Origin: Echinometra lucunter
Taxonomy: Eukaryota > Echinodermata > Echinoidea > Camarodonta > Echinometridae
DNA: 64,000 bases
Assembly (NCBI GenBank): GCA_029962745.1
Contig: CM057156.1
Span: forward strand, 30,354,109-30,418,108
Direction: 5' to 3'
Both the position numbers and the translations under genes were made by a program. Positions within the stretch are counted from its first letter, which is position 1, and each line of letters begins with the position of its first letter. Positions 32,582 through 44,852 of this stretch are shown piece after piece. Under the pieces are notes generated by a model. The model saw nothing but the letters and a program-made list of their open reading frames with translations, was not told the origin of the DNA and did no database searches.

Positions 32582-35147
32582 CCCTTTTTCTAATTCTTCT
32601 CTTGCTTCATCTGTCGTCTTATTGTTTCCCTGCGGTCTGCACATTTTCACCATCTTCATGGACGTCATTGTCAATTCGAACTCCCACCAATTCCTGTACA
32701 CGTCACCAAAGCTAATGTTATTTTGGTGTCTTTCACTCCTTGTTGCCAAAGACGCTATATTGACTCATTTCGAATATCCTCTTTTTGATCTTTTTGAAAA
32801 TCATGATGTCACTACACTATATCTTAGATCTTGTTTCTAATTTCTAATTTCTAATGGAATTCCCATCGCAAGTTTCAATTTTTGAAGTTTCTGCTTCTTT
32901 TCTGTTTTATTCAGTACTTATTCCATCAAAAAATGTAACGTACTATATTCAGAATGAAAACAAAAGAATCAAATGATCAGTCAATCGTTCCACTGACTGA
33001 AAGGTTGGTTTAAAAGTGGTCACATTTACATCTTTTTAGAATTCAAACATGATGAATTAGATTATCTAGATTACTTATCAAAATTCTAAAGAGATCAATA
33101 GGAGACAAACATGTTAGCCACCTTTAAGTGGGCTACATAAAGAAATATTTGTAATAAATGCAGAAAAGGAATTAGTGCTTATAATCTGACAATATTCACA
33201 TTCACCACTGGACTGCTAAATGAAGAATAGCAAAATGGACTCATCGCTTTATGAAACTTCAAACTTCATGTCCCACTTTACATACCTTTGTACCCCATAC
33301 GAGTGATTTCGCAAATTTTCTATAAATTTTTTTCTTCTTCAAAATCTGGTGACATTTTGAAATGGAAGTGTGTGTTAATGTGACTTGTCCTGATCTGATA
33401 ACTAAGAATAGCCCCCTCAAGCTAAACAAGTTTCACATCCGAAAAAAAAATGTTGCTGGTTTTAGCCCCATCCCATGAGGCACGATGTTGTAATATTTAA
33501 AGGAACAAATTAACACTTTGCCTACACTACGCCTGTAAATAGAGATAATAAACCAAGTTGTATACAAATTTACATTAGCCTATACGTTTGAAATAAAAAG
33601 GATGACTGTTAGTTGTAAACAAATTAATGAGTGGCAGAGAAAAGGCTGATATAGATATGATAAATGCATCGGATAATCTTGGCACAAAATATGTGGAAGA
33701 GCAAATTCATATTTCCTATATCTAGATGTGAATCTAAAATAATAACTAATTAACAAACAGGTAACTTATTCATCAAAATATTAACTCCCATACATATTTT
33801 AAAGATGATTATTGAACAAAGAAATGCTATTTTCGTGGAAAAATTTAGAACGTTAAATGAAATAAATCCAAAATATCAATTCCTTTTAATGTCAACATTA
33901 TTTCGACAACCTATAAAAGACAAAACACCAACATGAAATACTTCATGCTTTTCATATTAAAAAAGAGAGCGATGTGGGGTTATATCATAATTAGCATGAC
34001 AGTAGCAATCTAAAAAAAAATCACACCCTTGATTCAAACTCATTACCATTCGATGATTTTCGATCATTGGTCGCACCCTGGTGTCTGCCCATAATTGGAT
34101 TTTCGAGTGTTAATATCTTTAATCACGAGGGCTATCATGAGATCCTTCATAGAAGAAAATTGCTGAACAGGAATGGCACACCTCTGCACGATTCCTTTTA
34201 CGTGGGCTGGTTCACCTTAAAGAGAGGATTATAGGATACTAAAAACTATTTTTAAGTACAAAATAAAAGAGAAAAAAATGAAAAGCTGATGCCGGAAAAA
34301 GTCATAAATGGATGGAATCAGAATTGAATCGATTAATATTTTGTAGACAAGTTCAAAAAGACGATATAGATACAAGGAAGACATGGGTAATGAATGTATC
34401 TAAATTATTTTTAACCCGCTTTCTCATACTTCACACTAAAATGAATTAAATGAAGTATCAAACATGCTAAAAACAGATTGATATTTTTCTTTACTTTTGT
34501 AAGGCATCTTGTAATTTCAGTTCAAGAATGATCGTTGATATAAATTTTGGTAGCAAAAAGGTTCTAATTTGATCTTCCTTCCAACTCCCGTCAATCATTT
34601 TGACCTACTTATTCCATAATTCGATGATTTCATGCGAACCACAAATTAGATTTCTGCCATTTCAAAGTCCAATGTTTAGGAAGTTTGAATCATATTTGCG
34701 ATTTTGTTCTATGAAAAGAATAAACAGTTCATGACAAAGAAAACAACGATTAGGTCATTCTACTGAGTTTTACTAAGTTTTAACAAGTAAGGTTGAAGTT
34801 GTAATCAAGGGCTCTGGTTTTACCTAGATCGGAGTTTTTCCTTAGTTGAATTTGACTATACGTTTAAACATATTAGTAAATAGAATGCGGATTTCTACTT
34901 GATAAGAGGCGAGAAATTGATTTGCTAGCCATAGCTTGTTTTAATATCTGATTAATTATTGCGCGAACGCGGCCCGTTTAATCACTTTGCTATACCATGT
35001 ATACTTCTTTTATACGAGATCTTGACATTAATTTTTGTATTTTTTTTTTCCATTTCAAGTTCGTTTTCTCGTTTTTTTTCATTCATCTTGTTCTCCAACT
35101 CATTCTGATTCTCATGCTTATTTTGCTGCTTTGTATTTCCGTCTTAA

Positions 35148-35555
35148 CCCATTCGTGACAGAAGGTCCACATTATGTGGTTTAGCCTAACTTTTGATGCA
35201 AAGCCCTAAAAATCATACCAAATACATTAGCAGAAAGAGCAACAAATTCTACACAAATTGTACCAATTTTGGTTGCATCAATATCCGTTGATTGATGCTG
35301 AAAATTTTTTTAAAAGGAAAATGAGCATTAAAATCCTTAAATTGGCAATGTGATAGAAAGTTTAAAATCACCATTTTCCCCTGCAAATTGGCAACTTTTT
35401 GACTTATCATCATAATTTCTGTCAATTTATATTCATTTCTGATACATGACATTTTATAAGAAAAATGTAGCAATAAAATAAAAATGTTGGTGTTGCCAAT
35501 TTGAAGAATAAAAGCTGATCAAATTAGGCTTTAAATAATTCCTGTCACGAATGGG
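35148..35555 (+). mobile_element. piggyBac-like MITE, copy 1
   Basis: 408-bp element flanked on both sides by TTAA (35144-35147 and 35556-35559). Inverted ends start CCCATTCGTGACAG. TTAA targets with ends starting CCC are typical of piggyBac transposons, including the Looper/MER type. There is no transposase; it is a non-autonomous copy, nearly identical to the inverted copy 100 bp downstream. Confidence 0.85.
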
Positions 35556-35658
35556 TTAACAGCTCCCTCTGTCCTCATTTTGTTTCATTCTAATTTTGTT
35601 TCATTTTTCATTCTGTAAAACAAGAAAACTGCTAGGGCAATGAATGACCGCATATTAA

Positions 35659-36063
35659 CCCATCCGTGACAGGAATTATTTAAAGCCTAATTTGATCAGC
35701 TTTTATTCTTCAAATTGGCAACACCAACATTTTTATTTTATTGCTACATTTTTCTTATAAAATGTCATGTATCTGAAATGAATATAAATTGACAGAAATT
35801 ATGATAAGTCAAAAAGTTGCCAATTTGCAGGGGAAAATGGTGATTTTAAACCTTCTATCACATTGCCAATTTAAGGATTTTAATGCTTATTTTCCTTTTA
35901 AAAAAATTTTCAGCATCAATCAACGGATATTGATGCAACCAAAATTGGTACAATTTGTGTAGAATTTGTTGCTCTTTCTGCTCATGTATTTGGTATGATT
36001 TTTAGGGCTTTGCATCAAAAGTTAGGCTAAACCACATAATGTGGACCCTCTGTCATGAATGGG
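35659..36063 (-). mobile_element. piggyBac-like MITE, copy 2, inverted
   Basis: 405-bp copy of the preceding element in opposite orientation, flanked by TTAA at 35655-35658 and 36064-36067. The ends read CCCATCCGTGACAG and (complement) CCCATTCATGACAG. Only scattered substitutions separate it from copy 1, so the pair forms a long inverted repeat with a spacer of about 100 bp. Confidence 0.85.
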
Positions 36064-36067
36064 TTAA

Positions 36068-36556
36068 GCAGGGAGGGGTGATGATACAGTTGGAGAGATG
36101 GAGAAAGAGACATTGTGATGCGAGAAATGATGACAGACACGAAAATGAGAAGAGAGGGAGGGGGCTAGGAGAAAATGGGTAAGACATTGAAGGAGGGGGA
36201 ATGACAGAAAGCAGGATGTGGTTTGAGAAAATGAAAAGACAAGCCATAAGACAAATGTCGGCGTTCACGTTTAGCCCGGATTTTAAGCGATGCGTGTTTT
36301 ATTTAGCAACAAGGAATACATTCCAAGAAAACAATCATTTTCCAAGTCGGTTGTATCCATGGTTTTTATAGATACCAGACATTATCTATTCATGGCTGCA
36401 GATTGGACCGATTTGTATGGGGTCTTGCCAAGTGCTAAGCCTTGTAACTAATTCCTAGTGTCTTGTCTTCTGCCCTCCTGACTCTGCTCTCAACTTACAC
36501 CGAAACTCAGTGGTGTATAGTCTGGGTCCAGTCACTTGTGGGGGCAGCAGTGCATG
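36068..36556. other. Intergenic spacer, nothing recognised
   Basis: Unique-looking sequence between two transposons. It is purine-rich at its start and has no coding or RNA signal. Confidence 0.5.
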
Positions 36557-36904
36557 CACACTAAGAAAAAAAGGTGCAATGTTGCACCCTTCAAATGCAA
36601 CACTGGGAGCTCTTTTTTTTTTGGTGCAACTTTACATCCTAAGAAGCTTTTTGCACCTTGTAAGGTGCAGTTAGCTACATTTTGCATCCTTGTACCCTTT
36701 AGGGTAGGTGCAAATTTGCACCTTTGTAAACGCAAAAATGTCTGCACCCTAAAAGGTGCAACTGGTGCAAAGTTGCACCTTTTAGGATGCAAACGGGCAT
36801 TTCCGGGTGCACCTTTTTCACGTAGGGTGCAAGATTGCACCCAAAAAGATGCTGCCAGTGTTGCGTTTAGAGTGCAAACTTGCACCTTTTTTTTTCTTAG
36901 TGTG
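36557..36904. mobile_element. GTGCAA motif-array MITE, copy 2
   Basis: 348-bp element with inverted ends CACACTAAGAAAAAAAGGTG and complement. The interior holds about 16 instances of GGTGCA/TGCACC in both orientations. It is the same family as 9587-9934. It starts with CACTA-like bases inside the end, but no 3-bp target duplication supports placing it in the CACTA superfamily. Confidence 0.85.
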
Positions 36905-38848
36905 TGGAGGACACCGGTCTCTGCTATAGACAGAAAAAGTTCAGGAGAAAGGGGTCATTAAGGGAGGGACGAGGGGAGGGTTTGGAGGGTATAGGATCAT
37001 CTGATTTTTTTTATCCCCCTCCCTCCCTCTAACTCTCTCTCTCGCTCTTGCGTTCTCTTTCTTCTTCGTTTTCTCCCCTTGACCTTTATACCCTTCTTCT
37101 CCTTCTCCTCCTTTTTCTTCTTGTTTTTCTTCTTCTTCTTCTTCTTCTTCTTCTTCTTCTTCTTCTTCTTCTTCTTCTTCTTCTTGTTTTTCTTCTTCTT
37201 CTTCTTCTTCTTCTTCTTCTTCTTCTTCTTCTTCTTCTTCTTCTTCTTCTTCTTCTTCTTCTTTTTCATCATCATCACTATCTTCTTCTTCATCTTCTAT
37301 TTCTTTCCTTTTTACCAATGGGGGGCATGTATCCCCTGTTCCCTCATCATGCTCATAGCTACGCCAATGCCCCAGCTACATTCAGAATAATGTCACATTT
37401 TGTCAGCAGGGGGATGACATCCCTGTCATCGGAAGAGGAAAGGGAAATCACCTTCAAGACAATTATCTCATCCAACTGACATTCCCCAATATCAAATCGG
37501 CTTCATGTTTGCTCAGAAACATCACAAATGAAAAAAAAAATCTCTTCTCCCAAGAATGTCCACTTATTCGAGCGCATGCCCTGCTAGGCGAAAATCTTCA
37601 TGTCCTCTTAGACTGCTTTATCCCAAAAAATTAAGACTTATAAAAAGCTTGTCTGATAACTGAAATCGCTTGTCAAAAGATTATTAATGAAATATAATAA
37701 TGTATGAATTCCACTTCTTTTGGCACCGAGTTGTAAGGGCGTAGTCTAAGTAAGTCATCTTTTATTCTTGGTCTTCTTACAGTAAATAAGAAGGATAGAT
37801 ATTCTAAAGAACACTTTATTTCAGCCACGAATGTTTGCCAAGATATAAAGGAGGCATGATTAACCAAAGGAAAGTTTCAATAAGAAATTTAGTTTGACTG
37901 ACGTAAGATTTTCAGAGAAGCCATCACTTCCGAGGACTTGCAACTTGACATGAACAAATTTAACCATAAGATCCATGAACAAACTAACTGAATTTCTGTA
38001 TGCGTGGCAATATTTTCTATCCCATTGTTAGTTACGGGGCCTAAAGTCAGTTAATGGCAACAGCACGATGTGTGCTAGGACACTCGGCATTCAGCTGTTC
38101 AGGAACTATGAAGATTTGGTGTGTTTTTTGTAAAAGTCGAGATAGACTATGATGACCCCCCCCCCCCCTCCAAATTTATCTGCTGTAAATGCATGCTTCT
38201 TGGCTTCATTATTTATGTATTATTCGCTAATGTTGTAACTGATTTGCAATTTCATTACTTTTCATACCCAGTGTTGCTTCTCATCTTTACGATGGCAGCA
38301 CCAGACCCAGAATCTAGTTTCCCGGGGGGGGGGGGTATTTTGTGGTTTAAAATGGCACTTGTGTTTATGGGTCATATTTTTTTAATCTTAAAGTTTCTTC
38401 CCCTCATAACGTATTTTTGTCATCACGTATTACTTTAGAGCTAGCAGAAACGTGTGAGAAACTTAAATAAACTAATGAACTAATGATGTCATAACAAAGT
38501 AGACTGAAAAACAATGTTCTGCTTAGGTTGACAATGTCATCTGGATTATCCCAAGGTTCTCACTGTTATTTATCGTTTCCTCCCATTCATGTTGCTATGC
38601 TGTTGTTTTTACAAGATATAGTGTCAGTCATTCATGCAACACTGACAAGAAGGACATACGGTCCCACAAATGCTCACACACGTGCCTCAAATGTTCACTC
38701 TTATTTTCATCCTCTTTGTGTTGTCAAAGTGTGATTCATTTTGTGATCATATTGTGCTAAACAGTTTCTACAACAGCGAGAAAACAAGTATGTTTACACG
38801 AACTCAGCGAAATCTCTCTGTTCTTACTATTATCACACTGTGTGACTA
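36905..38848. other. Intergenic DNA around a CTT array
   Basis: Holds the long CTT microsatellite, C runs near 38158-38168 and a G run near 38325. Frames of poly-Leu, poly-Phe, poly-Glu or poly-Lys are artefacts of the repeat. Nothing else is recognised. Confidence 0.6.
37126..37264. repeat. (CTT)n microsatellite
   Basis: About 140 bases of CTT with two TTGTTT-type interruptions; pure pyrimidine on the plus strand. Confidence 0.97.
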
Positions 38849-39119
38849 ACACTATGAACATGGCGGACAAAGAAAGCGGACAAAATAAACAACCTCTCAT
38901 TCTACCCTTCACAATGGTTCTGGTAGTCAAAAGAACATCCCTTCACAGCTATTATGTTTAATCATGTAGTTCCAGGTGAATATGCATGTGACACCAGTTC
39001 CACATATTTTAGACACTAGCAATGAAGGGATGTTCTTTTGACTACCAGAACCATTGTGAAGGGTAGAATGAGGGGTTGTTTATTTTGTCCGCTTTCTTTG
39101 TCCGTCATGTTCATAGTGT
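38849..39119. mobile_element. Foldback MITE with about 105-bp inverted arms
   Basis: Arms at 38849-38956 and about 39016-39119 are near-perfect reverse complements. The ends read ACACTATGAACATGGCGGAC and complement. The loop is about 60 bp. There is no coding sequence, and no clear target-site duplication. Confidence 0.85.
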
Positions 39120-41744
39120 AAGGGGTTATTGTAGAGCTCTGTAGTAACTCCCTGGTGTGAAAGTGTGACCACGTGCGATACCTTGCGATCACAGAAAAAA
39201 AAAATTCCAGGTGTGAACGCAGAGAGTCTTAGTTTGTTGATAGATTGTTTTATTTGTTATTGTTTCTTGGGAACACAATCTGGAGTGCCTTATTTAAAGA
39301 GGACAGCATATCTCTTAAGGTTCACCTTTAAAATTCGAAAGTTTTGATCCTATTATTGGATCGACGTACGTTTTCCAAGTTCAGAATACTTCTTTTAACA
39401 TGCTTAAGACACACCCAAATGCCAGCAACGTATGGCATAAACAGGTGTAATATGACACAGACACAGAGACAGACATACAGACACAAATATGGACAGACTA
39501 AAATCCCACGAGGAGGAAAACTCAAATGAAAGAACAAAAACCATCCTTCGTGCTCTTCCACATTTGTCAAAATCGTTCATCATAGACGGAAGCTAACTTC
39601 AAGACAATTGCCTTGATGATTTGACATCTTGAAACCACCATAGGAGGCATGAGGGGTTAAATCCAGTCGTCTGTCTTTTTGTTAACCCAGTCTCACCTTA
39701 AACCGACTCCACATACCGACTCAAAGCTAATTGACCGGTGTAAATGTAAATTTCTGCATGGTCTGCTGTTTGTCAGGGAAGGGCTCGCTGGTGTGACTGG
39801 GGTGCGATACCTGGATGTCATCTGTAGGATACAGGAATAGATGAGCAAACTCAGCAAGGATGTTAAAGGTAGTCTTGAAATTTAGGGATGGAACTTGACT
39901 TTCTTTGATCTAGAGATGATGACTAAACTTATTCAAATGAATTTTCAGGCAAAAGAAATAATAGGGTGAAGATACGGGATGAAACTTATCCTATCACCTG
40001 AACTTTTTATTGAAAATCGGTATGGAATGTAGGCATGTACTCTTTCTCAATGATATACTCCGATAAAATGAAGGTGATAACGAATAGCACGAGAAGACTA
40101 TTTGTGTACTCTGAATTCAGTTACACATATTTATTGGCAGATTTGGTAAAATCTTTTTTTCTACCTATTTGATGAACATTGACCCTTTTGCTGGCCTTTG
40201 TTTTTGCTAAACTTATGGCTTGATGACAGCATTGTCTTTTTTCTTTTTCGATGCTGGTAATACTTCAGTATAGTATTATTACCATATGTAAATATCTTGC
40301 AAAATATTTCTAGTCGGGTTACCCTGCTGGAAAGAACACAGTGTCCCACATTGTGTTCACAGTGTGTTCACATTGTAGAACACAATGTGAACACACTATA
40401 ACTCCAAACAAACGAATAAATCCTTAAACAACTGCTTGATTGTCATGACAATAAGTTTTTATTCTTGACTTGCATCCTGCTTTTGATTTTTTCCAAATTT
40501 TTATTAAATCAGACTTTGGAATTAAAGTCATCTTTCACACAGTAAGATGGGTCCTTCTATTTCGGATGTCTGCCAAACCATGGACAACCCCCCCCCCCTT
40601 ATTTAATGTACACTCTCGCGATGACTGGTCAAGCATCCCAACTCCCTATGGAATGAAAGGTCCATGGAATGTAGGACAGTGCTTGGAGGCACCGTGCAGC
40701 CCCCAACACAAGACCCTTATCGTACCCCAACGACTGTTTGACAGTCAGGACAGATGTCAGAGTACATGTTTCCTCATCATGTACCTCGGTTCACATTCAC
40801 TATCAATATTCTGGTGACACAGTGACAATTGGTAAGATTCAAGACTAATTAGGGCAACCTCTGGATACATGAATTAAAAAAGAGGATAACAAAATTTCAT
40901 AGCTTCGCTCTTAAAAATAACACATAACAGGGACATAATAATGATCGGAGTTATGACAAAAACTTCATAGCTTAGCTCTTAAAATTGGAAAATTAGTTTC
41001 CGGTCGTTACATTTTACGTGTCAATACATGTGTTATTTGTTACCCCCTCCCCTCAAATTTATGTAACCCCTACATGGGGGAGCAAAAGAGCTATTAAACT
41101 GTTGATATGATTAATATAAAATGATTTCAGCTTTCTGTTATTGATCAGTTTGCAAAAATGAATGAAAAAAAAAACCAGATATGATATCAGCTTGCCCTAT
41201 AAGTCTATAGCTAGAATGACACGAGGAGAACAAATTAATCAAAACAGTTCATTGTGTTTTAGGTTTTGATTTGTATTTTTTCAAGGCATTTGAATAAATT
41301 TTCAGTTGCTCTGAAAGGACTACATCGCTGAGAATAAAAGCAAATGATGTACTATGTTTCCAGGAGAATGGTTGTTACTAGTCTATCTCTCCAAGGGATT
41401 TCTTTTTTTCTCTCTCTCCAAGGGATAACCCCACGAAACGATTACATAATTAAAGCGATTAATCATCCTATCATACCAAGATGGAACCCTCGTAGATTAG
41501 TCACTTTGGGATTAAGGTCTTGGACGAAAGCCTTGATTTCTTTAGAACTCATGGAACAGCATGTGACTCCGGCAACACCGGCAAGTCTTTCATAATCGAA
41601 AGCGTTGCATGCCTCATGACTACAAAACACTTGATAATACTATTTCTCCCCACTGGTCTTCATAGATGTGCGAGCACTTTTTTCTATGTTACTGATTTTA
41701 TTTGCTGTAAGGCTAATATCAACTTCCCATAGGCCTAATGATAA
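39120..41744. other. Intergenic DNA, no gene recognised
   Basis: AT-rich DNA with a C run near 40590 and the short hairpin at 40362-40396. A frame at 40470-40817 has no recognisable domain or splice context. Confidence 0.5.
40362..40396. repeat. Short perfect hairpin
   Basis: 15-base arms GTGTGTTCACATTGT and complement around a 5-base loop (AGAAC). Further GTG/CAC words (CACATTGTGTTCAC) lie just upstream, so this may be the remnant of a larger foldback repeat. Confidence 0.8.
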
Positions 41745-41817
41745 TATGCTAATCTTAATATAGCGCTTGATATAGAAAAATCATATTTCTAGGCGCTTTA
41801 CAAACAAACAAACAATT
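41745..41817 (+). mobile_element. LINE-like 3' end with ACAA tail
   Basis: Contains ATATAGCGCTTGATA and then CTAGGCGCTTTACAAAC, followed by a short CAAA array. The paired GCGC words and the terminal GGCGC-TTACAAA match the 3' terminus of the LINE fragment at 15.35 kb. Only the extreme 3' end is present. Confidence 0.5.
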
Positions 41818-42076
41818 TTTTTATAAAAAGCAGAAACAAAATCGAAATAATGTATGTAAAAAGACCCCGTTTCCTCATCATGAGGTACTGCAGAAAAAGA
41901 AAAAAATGCAGTTTAGACGTCTTGCCTCAGAAGCGTTCCTCGTCAAGACGTCAACAGTGTGCATTTATTTGAGATAAATAGCAGGGTTGATAACTAGATA
42001 TTCAAGGTAAGATATTTTCATATCGCTTTATGAGGTCTGTAGAGAAGAGGTAGAACATAACCTGATAACCCCAGAT

Positions 42077-42445
42077 GTGATTACACAATGGTAAAATCTT
42101 TTTGATATTATGCTCGAGAATAGAATTCAAAGAAAAATTACATTAAAAATATGATGATTTTCAATCGAAATCAATGCATTTTGGCTAATTTTCTCATAAA
42201 AATTAAAGAGCTGACCAAAAAATTATACCTTGCGCGCATTTTGCTAGAATTGCGCGACAAGGTACCCACTTGAAACTGGGTCATAGCTGAGGGGTCAAAA
42301 TATCCTGAAATGTTACCACATTTGGGGGTTTCCTTGGCAACACGACTTAAAAAAAAAAATTAGGCAGATGAATTTCTGCTAATAAAATCATGCTCTTTTA
42401 AATGAACTAACATTGTTTCAGCATTGGGTACCCCCTTTAAGAAAA
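42077..42445 (+). repeat. Dispersed repeat, copy 1
   Basis: Collinear with 59102-59575, from GTGATTACACAATGGTAA to CATTGGGTACCCCC. It contains TACCTTGCGCGCATTTTGCT. No terminal inverted repeats, ORF or polymerase III boxes were seen, so the class is unknown. Confidence 0.85.
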
Positions 42446-43684
42446 ACGATTTAGCGATGATCTTTCTATCATTATGATCATATTGTCTCATGGAATGATA
42501 AAAAAGGACACACCCTTATCATTTGTTTGGGCTAAAGCCATTTCTTTATTAAAAAATCTTATTGATATAGAAACAAGTCACAATACTTAAAGCCTCCTCG
42601 AAGGTAGACTCATTAATCATTATCAGCTTTATCTGAAAGGCGAGAAGTTAATTGTACACTTCATTACCTAAGCATCCTGGCTTAAAGCATTTAATGTCAC
42701 AAGATACTATTTCGGACGGATAATGTTAATGAATGCGTATTAATAGCGCTATGAGAAAGGATAAACGTATTACTTTAAAGCCTTCACGTTCAGATGATTT
42801 CTGTAAGTCTACACAATGTGAGCAAAAGCAACAGCAAACAAAATTTTGAAGGGGGCGAATGGGGGAAGTCCCTAAGTTTCCCAAGGAAAAGCCCAAGTGC
42901 AAGTGGGTGCTCCCGGGAGAGGAGAAACTGTTTATTTTTAAATCTTCTCAACGGAGTTTCTATGGTAACTAGTCGGAGATTGAACTTGAGAGAGGGTTCG
43001 ATAAACAGAGCCTATATATCTTGGGCGGATCTGTGAACTTTTTCACTCTCGATTTCACTTTATAAAGTTGTAGATATTTTGCTGACACTTCTTTGGAACA
43101 GAATTGGCCAGCAGTAAATAAATAAATAAATAAATAAATAAAGTAGGCCATATGATTATGTCTTCGGGATCAAGGTATGAAAACTAGTTTTGCAGTGGAC
43201 ATAACCAATCGAAACTACAAAGTTATCACGATGGCAGATAAGCTATCCCTTTTTTTTTCTCTCTCAAGTAGCTGATCTGGTTGGACGTCTCCGGCGATCT
43301 ATATCATTTCAATTGATTTTACCTTTTGTTAACTAATCTAAACAATCAGCTTCTTTCATATTATGCTTAAAGAAGTAGCATTATGACCTCGGAAGTTTCC
43401 TTAGGAATGTAGAAATAATTATGGATTGTAAAGCCTATTATTTTTTGATAAATGGACAATATCGCTTTTCTCCAGAAAGGGAATGTTTCAAATTTTGAGT
43501 AGACGGATTTTTTTTTTCCTGATAAAACAGGGTAAACAATCAAGGTTCAGTTATTTCCTTACAAACTGACTGATGCGTGGGTAGTTTCAAATTGTGCATG
43601 CGTGCATACTATTCAACTTTTAATGACGGACCAGAGGAATTATCGACTCGAAATTACGCATTTAAACTTCGTCATCAATGCGTT
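42446..43684. other. Intergenic DNA, no gene recognised
   Basis: AT-rich DNA with an AAAT tetranucleotide array at about 43115-43141. No exon is supported. Confidence 0.5.
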
Positions 43685-44852
43685 GTTTTGTTTGTTTGTT
43701 TGTTTTATTTCCGTATATAAAAATGACACAAATAAAATACATATACACAAAATATAGTGGTCATAGTTACAACATATAAAGTGGTGAAAGGTAATGGAGT
43801 AAATAAAACATACGGCTGGTAGTCCATAATCAGCTGCAATAACATATTGCTGCTGGTCTTCCATGGAGCCAGTTTACTTGGATGATAGAATGATTACCTT
43901 CATATAGGAAGATGACCAAAAAAAAATTAAAATTAAAAACAACAACAACAATAAAAGACCAAAGAATAAATATCCATGTATACGTAATCTCCTGCAACCT
44001 CCCCCCCCCCCCCCCCCCCACTCCCTAGGTACAAATCAAAGACTTTTTATTTCAATAGCACAAATATATTTCATAAAGGTACATTTGAATGAATTGAGAG
44101 TGGTGACGTTACGCACATGTAAAGGAATTCGGTTATATTCGGAGGCAGCTCTATACGAGAAAGACCTTCTACAACTATTACTTTTCGGTTTAGGTAAACA
44201 TATATTATTCTCATTTCGAAGAGGGTAAGGAGTAGCTTTTATGTGAAACATATTTTTCATATATTCACATGTCATATTATTAAGAATTTTATACATAAAT
44301 AATATCAAGTGTGTATATTGTCTCGTTTGAATTGCATCCCAACCCAGGATAGAGTGTATTTGGGAGGTAGAAGTGTGTGAAAAGGGGTCAATTTTCAAGA
44401 TTATTCTAGCAGCTCTATTCTGAATTTTTTGAAGATGATCAAGAAGAGATTTGTTTGCGGATTGCCATACAATATCACCGTAATCAAAATGAGGTAAGAT
44501 TATAGAGTTATAAATTAGTTTCAGTTCTGACAAATTTACAAAATGCTTTAACCGTGCAATATAACAAACCATTTTGCCCAATTTATGACATAAGTAATTA
44601 ATGTGACAGTCCCACTTCAGGTTTTCGTCCACAAAGACACCAAGATACTTGTAGCTCTGCACTTGGGTCAATATATGGCAATTGATTTTCACATGTAAAA
44701 TTGGTTGTTTTTTGAGCATTTTAGGCGTTCCAATTAACATACACATAGTTTTGTCATAGTTTATCTTCAAATTATTCCTGTTCATCCATTCGAATAGACT
44801 TTCCAATTCCCTATTCAAAACACGTTCAATAACTTTAACATCCTTATGTGAA
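43685..44852 (-). mobile_element. 5'-truncated non-LTR retrotransposon (LINE), CR1/Rex-like
   Basis: The minus-strand frame from about 44852 to 44036 encodes the end of a reverse-transcriptase ORF. It has FEWMNRNNLKINYDKT (pattern W...N.L.lN..KT), YKYLGVFVDENLKWDCHI (pattern YLGv.iD..L.w..Hi), LPHFDYGDIVW and IQNRAARIIL, and ends in the RRSFSYRAASEYNRIP and FKCTF region typical of CR1/Rex/L2 elements. The catalytic YADD box lies upstream of the break and is absent. The 3' UTR follows to 43685, ending GGAAATAAAA and an ACAA tail (about 43685-43706), with a 20-base C run at 44000-44019. It is a dead copy with a nearly intact C-terminal frame, so fairly young. Confidence 0.88.

Larger units (their letters stand above)
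30250..35143. other. Intergenic DNA, pyrimidine-rich then AT-rich
   Basis: About 30250-30790 is a C/T-rich tract with CT and TA arrays. From there to 35143 the DNA is AT-rich with another CT patch (about 32530-32590), a T run at about 31716-31737 and a SINE fragment (31575-31640). No exon is supported. Confidence 0.55.

Noticed and set aside
36941..37479. Frames rich in Glu, Lys, Leu or Phe
   Set aside because: They are translations of the CTT microsatellite in different frames.
40470..40817. Plus-strand frame of 115 codons
   Set aside because: No known domain pattern and no splice signals of note; a C run interrupts its first half.
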